Shown here: in pieces, positions 21,965 through 27,549 of the stretch
Layout of the letters: each line of letters starts with the position of its first letter
How positions within the stretch are numbered: the first letter of the stretch is position 1
Notes under the pieces: generated by a model
What the model was told of the DNA's origin: nothing
Databases searched by the model: none
The model's input: only the letters and a program-made list of their open reading frames with translations
Origin: a virus
Direction: 5' to 3' (one strand)
DNA length: 27,549 nucleotides
Virus record (IMG/VR): IMGVR_UViG_3300037339_000735
Coordinates: 1 to 27,549 of that record
Made by a program: the position numbers and the translations under genes

Positions 21965-22779
21965 GGCTCTATCCTCGCGTCCCTGCCCCGCTTCACGGCC
22001 AGTCTCCAGTTCGCGTCTTCCCCCGGCTTGGAACTGGTCTTATCTTTTTGGCAGATCCAGAAAGAACCGCCATAGGTCACCCCATCACCCCTGGCGTAAA
22101 CGGAATCCGTCTTGTAAACGCCCCGGTCAATAATCACGGGGAAGAAAAGAGTAAATTCTTTTATTTTCTCGCCCCTGCTGAATCTGAGCAGAACGGTTTT
22201 CTCATCCCTCTGAATGACCTGGAGATCATCAAAACCCAGGCCGTCCGTTCCATCTTTGCCGTTCAAGGCGTCCTTACCGTCCCGGCCCGGGAGTCCATCT
22301 TTCCCATTCAGCGGGGGAGGAATCCTGTCAAGGACCCTCTGCATGATGTCCTGGCCTCGCCTCTCGAATTCGAGCTCCCATCGCCTGACCTCCGCTTCAA
22401 AAATTCCTCTCGCCTGCTCGACGGTGACGCTCTTTCCTTCTTCCCCTTTGTCGCCCTTGATTCCCTGAAGACCCGGCTTCCCTTCAGGGCCGGCATCCCC
22501 CTTTTCACCCCTGAGCCCGGGCGCGCCCTGCGGCCCTGCGCCTGCGTCTTTACCATTCAATCCCGGCTCGCCTTTTTCCCCTTTTTCCCCATGCTTGCCG
22601 TCCGGCCCTTGCGATCCCTGAAGACCCTGCTTCCCCTCCGGGCCGCCGTCCCCCTTCTCGCCCTTGGGCCCGGGGATCGGGGTCTTTTCTTCAAGGGCTT
22701 TCAATCGCTTGGCGAAGGGATCGAGTTCTCGCTCCAGGTACCCGTGCAGGCCGGCTATAAACTTCTCCACGTTAAACAT
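21961..22779 (-). CDS. Collagen-like virion protein
   Basis: A 272-aa protein. Residues 1-33 are helical (a likely trimerisation or attachment segment), 37-116 are uninterrupted or nearly so Gly-X-Y triplets rich in Lys, Glu and Asp, 117-156 are a helical spacer, 158-182 a second short Gly-X-Y block, and 215-268 a beta-type domain (YARGDGVTYGGSFWICQKDK) resembling small carbohydrate-binding modules. Such a trimeric fibre could decorate the head or neck. It sits between portal and connector genes, overlapping the portal gene by 8 bp, with AAGGGAG upstream. Confidence 0.85.
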   Translation of the reverse strand: MFNVEKFIAGLHGYLERELDPFAKRLKALEEKTPIPGPKGEKGDGGPEGKQGLQGSQGPDGKHGEKGEKGEPGLNGKDAGAGPQGAPGLRGEKGDAGPEGKPGLQGIKGDKGEEGKSVTVEQARGIFEAEVRRWELEFERRGQDIMQRVLDRIPPPLNGKDGLPGRDGKDALNGKDGTDGLGFDDLQVIQRDEKTVLLRFSRGEKIKEFTLFFPVIIDRGVYKTDSVYARGDGVTYGGSFWICQKDKTSSKPGEDANWRLAVKRGRDARIEP

Positions 22780-24121
22780 GAAGAACTCCCTTCGCGTTCA
22801 GTATCGAAATCATCATGTCTGCCTCTTCATCCATCTCCCTCTGGGTAGGAGGTGCGGGTGCGGGGGGAGGAGGTTGAACCGCCAGCGGGCTTTTTTTATC
22901 CCTCTCATCCAGGGCGGCGAGAGAATAGTTCTGCTGCTGAAGGTAAGGAGACTGCCCTCCCTTAACCGGTCCCAGGGAAATCTTGGCCCGGGCTTCATTC
23001 GGCGACATGAACCCGCTCTTGACGCCTTCGGCGGCCGTGCGCATCAACAGGGCAGAGTCCATGCGCATCAGGTCATCAAGGTCGAACTCGGTTCCGTATT
23101 TGCTCGGCAGGGACAGGCCGTCATCCAGGAGGGATTCGATCGCCTCGATCAGGCGCTGGAGGCATCCGGCGTAGTAGATTTTGTCGAGTACCTCGGCGTT
23201 GTCATACGTGGGCATCGGGCCGACGAAGACTTTGTATGGCGGGACCTTGAAAATGGAGCAGATCTTCTCATCGCTCCACTTCAGTTGTTCGACGAGCTGG
23301 GAATCGAGCGCGGTTTGAGAAATCGCATCGTATTTAAGGCCGTCCCCGAGAACTGCGACCTTCCCCGAGTTCTCCCCGGTGTAGTTGGCTTGCCAGTCCG
23401 TCTTTAGCCTTGCGGCGGTTGGCTCTGAAATGACTCCCGGGGCCGTGAGAATCCCGCTGGGCCGGGAATTGTTCCCGAAAAAATAAGATGATTGCTTCTG
23501 AATATTCAATCCCTGCTTAACCGCGAGGGCGCCCGCGAACATAGGGGGGATGCCCACCAGGGGGTGGAAAAGGCACTCCATCCGATCGTGGATGATCTCG
23601 GAGGCGGGAGCGGCCGGGATCTGTCGATCGAGAGACGAGAGGTTGTCCACTTGCAGGCTGTAAAAAACCGATCCATTATCCGCGACCAGGGGCCAGACTC
23701 TCATGGGGTCGAGGACATAAAGGGCCACCACAATTCCCCGGGCGTCGCGCTCCTTGAGCATGTAGGCGTTGCCGTTGATGAGTTTCGAGATCACCCATTG
23801 CTCGATGAACTTTTGCCGGGTCTGATACCGGTTGGGGTTCCGCAGGACCGGGGAGAATGCCGCCGATTCGGTTTCCTGCCAGATGGATTCCTTGTGTTCC
23901 GTCAACCGGAGCCTCAACTTTCCGAGGTCTCCGGCGATCTGCGTTATACACGCATAAACGATGGGATGGGAAAGAGCCACTTCGGCGGTGACTTCAATAT
24001 TTTGCTGCCAAGCCCCGAGAAAACTTTCATAGACGATCGGGATCCAGCCTCGGCCGTCGACGGAGCTGAGGGCCTTTTTTTGAAAATTTCGGATTATTTT
24101 TTGTAGCCAGAGTAGCTTCAT
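22772..24121 (-). CDS. Portal protein (HK97 family)
   Basis: A 449-aa HK97-type portal protein: SHPIVYACITQIAGDLGKLR near residue 50, KLINGNAYMLKERD, a central SSYFFGNNSRPSGIL and VLGDGLKYDAISQTALDSQL, then EKICSIFKVPPYKV. Portals form the dodecameric ring through which DNA is packaged. The C-terminal about 60 residues are proline-rich and variable. It starts in an ATGA overlap with the preceding small gene. It lies downstream of the capsid gene, unlike the usual order in which portal precedes protease and capsid. Confidence 0.93.
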   Translation of the reverse strand: MKLLWLQKIIRNFQKKALSSVDGRGWIPIVYESFLGAWQQNIEVTAEVALSHPIVYACITQIAGDLGKLRLRLTEHKESIWQETESAAFSPVLRNPNRYQTRQKFIEQWVISKLINGNAYMLKERDARGIVVALYVLDPMRVWPLVADNGSVFYSLQVDNLSSLDRQIPAAPASEIIHDRMECLFHPLVGIPPMFAGALAVKQGLNIQKQSSYFFGNNSRPSGILTAPGVISEPTAARLKTDWQANYTGENSGKVAVLGDGLKYDAISQTALDSQLVEQLKWSDEKICSIFKVPPYKVFVGPMPTYDNAEVLDKIYYAGCLQRLIEAIESLLDDGLSLPSKYGTEFDLDDLMRMDSALLMRTAAEGVKSGFMSPNEARAKISLGPVKGGQSPYLQQQNYSLAALDERDKKSPLAVQPPPPAPAPPTQREMDEEADMMISILNAKGVLHV

Positions 24122-24381
24122 TCGGCCCGCATATCCCGGCGCCGGTAGCTTCTTTTGGGTTTCGGCTTTATTGCCGCCGCTTCAGGCTTAGGATCATCTT
24201 CCCCCGGAACCTCTCCGGGACTTTCGATCTCCGGGCCCGGATCTTTGACAGGAACCGCATAATGGAGGGTGGAAAGGACCGCCGCATCGCTCCGGGTCAA
24301 GGCTTGAAATTCCGTGCCCGGAAGGATTTTCTTCCCTGCGTAGGTGATTTTCCGGATCGCCATCATTCTCGGCATCATCAC
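24118..24381 (-). CDS. Small head-region protein
   Basis: An 87-aa protein starting at GTG 24381 or one of the following ATG codons, with AGGAG just upstream. The first half (RKITYAGKKILPGTEFQALT, then AAVLSTLHYAVPV) resembles small proteins encoded after capsid genes in many phages; the second half is proline- and lysine-rich and likely disordered. It overlaps the portal start by 4 bp. The function is unknown, perhaps a minor head component. Confidence 0.65.
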   Translation of the reverse strand: MMMPRMMAIRKITYAGKKILPGTEFQALTRSDAAVLSTLHYAVPVKDPGPEIESPGEVPGEDDPKPEAAAIKPKPKRSYRRRDMRAE

Positions 24382-24449
24382 TCCTGGGAGGGCTCCGCCC
24401 CCTGGAGAGGGGGCGGAGGCTGGAGGTTAGGGCTGGGGAAGAAAGGGGG

Positions 24450-26381
24450 TTAGGAGGATTCGACGGCGGATCCGCCATAGGCCGCGGCGTCGATATACTG
24501 GACAACTCCGGCCCGGCGTTTCTTCCAGTTGATCGACCGCACAACCTTGATGGCCGTGCTCTCGGTCTGGAACATGGACACCACCGCGCCGGTGGCCGTG
24601 GACGGGGTCTTGCTATTGGCGGCGGGGGCGTCGTCCATCTCGATCATCGCCTCGCGGCTGATGGACACCTGGATCCCGCTGTCGCCGATGCGGTAGATGT
24701 CGCTCGGCTTCAGGAGGATCAGGTCATCCGCGTTCACGGTGTCCCCGGTGACCACGGGATCTCCGAGGAGAGTCCCGCCGTTCTGGTTGATTCCGGGGAA
24801 TTCCTGGAGGCCGAGGGCATTGGAGAGCAGCTGGATAGACTTCGCCAAGGCCGGGTTCATCACAAAGTACAGGCCGGACGCATTTTTGGCGGTGATGAAG
24901 GGGGCGTATAGGTCCCGAACGTCCGCCCTGAGGGACGCACCGTCGATCCCGTTGGTCACGATCGGGGTAACGACCCCGCTGCCTTCCTCATACATCATTC
25001 CAGCGGGGTACACGCCCACCGACAGGTTGGCATTGGACAGGAAGGTATCGTCGATTCTCTTCGCCGAGGCCTGCCCGAGGGCATCACGGACGAGCATTTC
25101 CGCCGCGGGGGTGGAGTCCCGCAAGAGCTCATTGGTCACTACGGCCAGCGCGGCGACCTTCAGGGGGGTAAGGTGGACATCGAAAAAGGTCATCTTGGTG
25201 GCGGGGATTGCGGCGCCTTCGCCCACCCAATACCCGGTCGCTGCGCCGTCACGTCCCTTGATGGTGATGTTGGCCGGCACTTCCCGGAGGGGGAGACGGT
25301 CGAACACCGTCAGACCGGCCAGGTATTCGATGAAGTCCCCCGTATAGCGGGTGTCGGAAGCGACCAGTTCGAGGGCCCAGGTCGCCACGGTGGAGGTCCC
25401 GCCTTCCACCGCGGTCTTGAGGATCGCGCAAAGGGTGGGGTTGGTTTTCCCCCACCTCTCCTCGGCGATTTTGACGGGGGAGCTCTGGTCCAGGTGGGCC
25501 AGGGCCTTGGCGATGACCATCCGGGTGAAATTCTGCCCCTTGAACTTCTCGTCCGCGTCCTTGGGCTTCTTCAGGTACGTCGGCCCCCGGCTATGGCTGG
25601 CTTCCTCCCGGTTGGGGTCCTGGGAAACCGCCTTTGCATTGGCCGCGTTCATGGACTCAACGGTCTTCATGCGGATATCGGCGTCGAGCTGCCGAATCTC
25701 GGATTCCAGGGAGCCGAATTCTCCGACCTCGGCCTCGACCCATTCCCGGGACTCTGCCTTGACGAGCTCGGTCATCTCATTCATGCGGGCCATTTTGACC
25801 CGGCGGGCTTCTTTCAGCTCGGCGAGCTGCTCCTGTAAAGTTTTCATGTTTTTCCCTTTCGGTTCCGAGACGCCGGATGATTTGGATTTGGGTGGGCCCA
25901 ACGCGGCCAAAATGGAATTGTCTATCGATTTTACGGCGGTGATGGTGGCTTCAACATTTGCGGGGATGGTGACGGCGGAAAGCTCCATCCATTCCCACTT
26001 TTTAAAGCGGGTTCCCCAGGAATGGTCTATCTGTTCGCTGTCGATATCCCGGAATCCGATGGAGAGGCCGCGGACCAGCTTGGTCTTGATCATCTGCCAG
26101 GCCATGGTGAGGCGGTTCTGCAGCTCCCCGGGTTCGGAGACCGAGGCCACTTCCCCGGAAACGTCTATCCCCGTGGGAGAGACCTTCGCTTCCGTGATCC
26201 ACCCGATCGGGTCTTTGGAATTATGCTGCCAGAGAAAGGGCAAGGGGAGTTTGAACTGCGCACCCATCGGCTCCACGATATCCCCGACGCGGTCCGTGGA
26301 CGGAGTGGACGCTATTCCGGCGAACTTGCGGCTCTTCTCATCGATAGACTTTATTTCGAGGACGGAATAGGCACGATTCAT
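24450..26381 (-). CDS. Fused prohead protease - major capsid protein (HK97 fold)
   Basis: A 643-aa polyprotein. Residues 1-165 are an HK97-type prohead protease with the catalytic His in FLWQHN (H53) and Ser in VRGLSIGF (S107), followed by WMELSAVTIPAN. From M179 a coiled-coil delta-type scaffold domain (MKTLQEQLAELKEARR...) runs to about 265, and the HK97-fold capsid protein follows (LVASDTRYTGDFIEYLAGL, ... PLREVPANITIKGRDG). The protease would cut itself free and remove the delta domain during head maturation. M179 lies after AAGGGAAAAAC, so an internal start could make extra capsid protein alone. Confidence 0.92.
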   Translation of the reverse strand: MNRAYSVLEIKSIDEKSRKFAGIASTPSTDRVGDIVEPMGAQFKLPLPFLWQHNSKDPIGWITEAKVSPTGIDVSGEVASVSEPGELQNRLTMAWQMIKTKLVRGLSIGFRDIDSEQIDHSWGTRFKKWEWMELSAVTIPANVEATITAVKSIDNSILAALGPPKSKSSGVSEPKGKNMKTLQEQLAELKEARRVKMARMNEMTELVKAESREWVEAEVGEFGSLESEIRQLDADIRMKTVESMNAANAKAVSQDPNREEASHSRGPTYLKKPKDADEKFKGQNFTRMVIAKALAHLDQSSPVKIAEERWGKTNPTLCAILKTAVEGGTSTVATWALELVASDTRYTGDFIEYLAGLTVFDRLPLREVPANITIKGRDGAATGYWVGEGAAIPATKMTFFDVHLTPLKVAALAVVTNELLRDSTPAAEMLVRDALGQASAKRIDDTFLSNANLSVGVYPAGMMYEEGSGVVTPIVTNGIDGASLRADVRDLYAPFITAKNASGLYFVMNPALAKSIQLLSNALGLQEFPGINQNGGTLLGDPVVTGDTVNADDLILLKPSDIYRIGDSGIQVSISREAMIEMDDAPAANSKTPSTATGAVVSMFQTESTAIKVVRSINWKKRRAGVVQYIDAAAYGGSAVESS

Positions 26382-26443
26382 AGGCAGGGAACCTCCCGGA
26401 ATGCTTCAGGTCCTTTACCTATGGCAAAAAGCGTTAGCTAGCG

Positions 26444-26776
26444 TTAGTTTTTGGTTTTTTTGGGGAGGGGCTTGTACTTTATTTTTTGATTTATCTGGAA
26501 GAGTTGAAAACGGAGGGAACCTGCCGTGATTTTTAGGCTTTTGCAAATTTCCCGCCTACTGAATCCACCTATCCAGAGGTGAAAAATCTGCCTCTGGCGA
26601 AATGTTAGGAAATCCGGGGCTGAAATCTCAGTGATTTTCGAGCCATAGACGGGAATTCCGATGGGTTTCTCCTTTTGCGGAACAGCATCCTGATCGGCGA
26701 ATTTATCGACCCTGGAGCAGGGGGTGGTGCATTTTTCTTTTTTGGCGCAGTTAGCACATCCTTTGGGTGGCTTCAT
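26444..26776 (-). CDS. Cys-cluster plus LuxR/sigma-like HTH protein
   Basis: A 110-aa basic protein. An N-terminal cluster C7, C10, C16, C20 (CANCAKKEKCTTPC) could bind zinc, and residues about 55-98 form a LuxR/sigma-70 region 4-type helix-turn-helix (LTFRQRQIFHLWIGGFSRRE, then ICKSLKITAGSLRFQLFQ). It would bind DNA and is placed just before the capsid operon, so a late transcription regulator or a packaging-related DNA-binding protein is possible. It follows the 161-aa gene by three bases. Confidence 0.65.
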   Translation of the reverse strand: MKPPKGCANCAKKEKCTTPCSRVDKFADQDAVPQKEKPIGIPVYGSKITEISAPDFLTFRQRQIFHLWIGGFSRREICKSLKITAGSLRFQLFQINQKIKYKPLPKKTKN

Positions 26777-26779
26777 CTC

Positions 26780-27265
26780 CTAATCGCCAACCTCCAGGGT
26801 CTTGCTCAAGTCAAGAAGGATTTGATCGGTCTTTTTGTCTATCTCTTTCACCTTCTTCAGCGTAGCTTTGCTGAAATGCATCACTTGCGAAAGGATAACG
26901 CTCATCTCCCCGACCTTGGTTTTTTCCTCATCGGTAAGCCTTTCCATGGGGGTATTCACAATAATCTTTCCAGCCTTGCGCATCCTCCGGTGACCAAATT
27001 TTATCTGTTTGGTAGCGCTCCCACGGAACTCATTGGGCAGGATTATGCGATATCCTTTGCCATGGACATTCTCAATCTGCCGGGAGGCCTGCTCAAGCAT
27101 CTCCCTTTTCCAGCGTTCGACAATGGAGTAATATTTCTCCGCTGCGGTCCTCCGGAGATGTCCGATGATCGATTCAACCCTCTCGTGAGGAATGAAGGTA
27201 TCGTATTCCTGATTCCTCAGTGTTTCGAATAGCTCTTTCCATTCCGGATGCGCCTTGGGTTCCAT
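26780..27265 (-). CDS. Winged-helix-like phage protein
   Basis: A 161-aa basic protein. The region around residues 20-80 reads like a DNA-binding domain: ESIIGHLRRTAAEKYYSIVE followed by ENVHGKGYRIILP, a hairpin pattern like the wing of OmpR-type winged helices. The C-terminal half is a charged helix. GGGGGAGGTGA before the ATG supports the start. It is the first gene in the visible late operon, next to a repeat array, and may regulate late genes; no exact family is recognised. Confidence 0.6.
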   Translation of the reverse strand: MEPKAHPEWKELFETLRNQEYDTFIPHERVESIIGHLRRTAAEKYYSIVERWKREMLEQASRQIENVHGKGYRIILPNEFRGSATKQIKFGHRRMRKAGKIIVNTPMERLTDEEKTKVGEMSVILSQVMHFSKATLKKVKEIDKKTDQILLDLSKTLEVGD

Positions 27266-27284
27266 TTTTCACCTCCCCCTTCCG

Positions 27285-27549
27285 TTTTGGGATTCCTTGC
27301 CTTGCCTCGCCCCGCCTTGCCCCGCCTGGCCATGCCTGGCCTCGCCTCGCCCCGCCCAGCCGCGAGCTTTTGTTCAGAATGTAAGCCGGTTGAAAATATC
27401 CTTGCCTTGCCTTGCCTTGCCCCGCCCTGCCTTGCCACGCCGCGCCGAGTCTCGCCGCGAGCTTTTGTTCAGAATGTAAGCCGGTTGAAAATATCCTTGC
27501 CTTGCCTTGCCCCGCCTGGCCACGCCCGGCCTGGCCTCGCCCAGCCAAG
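27285..27549. repeat. GCCNN pentamer arrays alternating with a 40-bp conserved unit
   Basis: Three blocks of about eleven consecutive pentamers of the form GCC plus two variable bases (TT, CC, TC, TG, AT, AC and others) occur at about 27288-27358, 27400-27455 and 27496-27549. They are separated by two near-identical copies of a 40-bp unit starting CGCGAGCTTTTGTTCAG at 27361 and 27456, i.e. a 95-bp period. The 95-bp period is not a multiple of three, so the same DNA falls in different frames and the long open frames here are not coding evidence. No gene is seen in this stretch, and the array continues past the window edge. Confidence 0.85.

Noticed and set aside
27361-27510. CRISPR array from the two 40-bp units
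   Set aside because: Only two copies are seen and the intervening sequences are GCCNN arrays, not unique spacers.
27174-27548. Long open frames across the GCCNN repeat
   Set aside because: The pentamer repeat keeps several frames open by composition, and the 95-bp period puts the same DNA in different frames, so coding is not supported.

Overview
This window reads as most of a temperate siphovirus genome (lambda/HK97-like, double-stranded DNA tailed phage). The leftmost 3.5 kb carries the lysogeny and integration region. An attachment site follows, and about 23 kb of structural and lysis genes run on the minus strand from right to left. The host is bacterial, with strong GGAGG ribosome binding sites and sigma70-like promoters. 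The moderately high GC, the HicBA pair and the bacterial tRNA-Glu fragment would suit a Desulfobacterota-type proteobacterium, but that is only a guess.

Left region (1-3540). A divergent pair of helix-turn-helix genes (Cro-like on minus, CI-like on plus) shares a 22-bp gap with operator-like palindromes. Two small early genes follow the Cro-like gene leftward; the first seems to use an ATT start and the second runs off the window. Downstream of the CI-like gene on the plus strand come a membrane-anchored DEDDh exonuclease, a tiny hydrophobic ORF, a hicB-hicA toxin-antitoxin pair with its own promoter, an excisionase-like HTH protein and a tyrosine integrase.

Attachment region (3510-4060). 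The 3' half of a tRNA-Glu gene (50 bp) is flanked on both sides by repeats of AAAGCCTTC and by phage genes. That is the layout of attP, so the sequence looks like an excised or circular phage genome rather than a prophage end. Next to it are a small zinc-finger gene, an 18-bp perfect palindrome and a 14-bp perfect parS-like palindrome, then the terminator of the late operon.

Late region (27265 down to 4103, all minus strand, mostly overlapping or closely spaced genes). In transcription order: a winged-helix-like protein, a Cys-cluster/LuxR-like HTH protein, a fused prohead protease-major capsid protein, a small protein, portal, a collagen-like protein, a gp6-like connector, a cassette of three glycosyltransferase-type genes plus one gene split by an amber codon, head-tail adaptor, HK97-gp10, tail terminator, tail tube, tail assembly chaperone with a -1 frameshift (G/GT), tape measure (828 aa, about 124 nm tail by the 0.15 nm per residue rule), distal tail protein, a giant hub with an N-terminal beta-propeller, several baseplate/fibre proteins, a LamG protein, and a lysis module (coiled-coil/TM protein, DUF5675-like protein, two lipoproteins, a 26-aa hydrophobic peptide and a holin).

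The right end (27280-27549) is non-coding and holds an unusual repeat: arrays of the pentamer GCCNN alternating with a conserved 40-bp unit at a 95-bp period. No terminase genes are present; they would have to lie beyond the right edge. The most unusual items are the glycosyltransferase cassette beside the collagen-like virion protein, the palindrome pair by attP, the GCCNN repeat, and the membrane-tethered exonuclease in the lysogenic operon.
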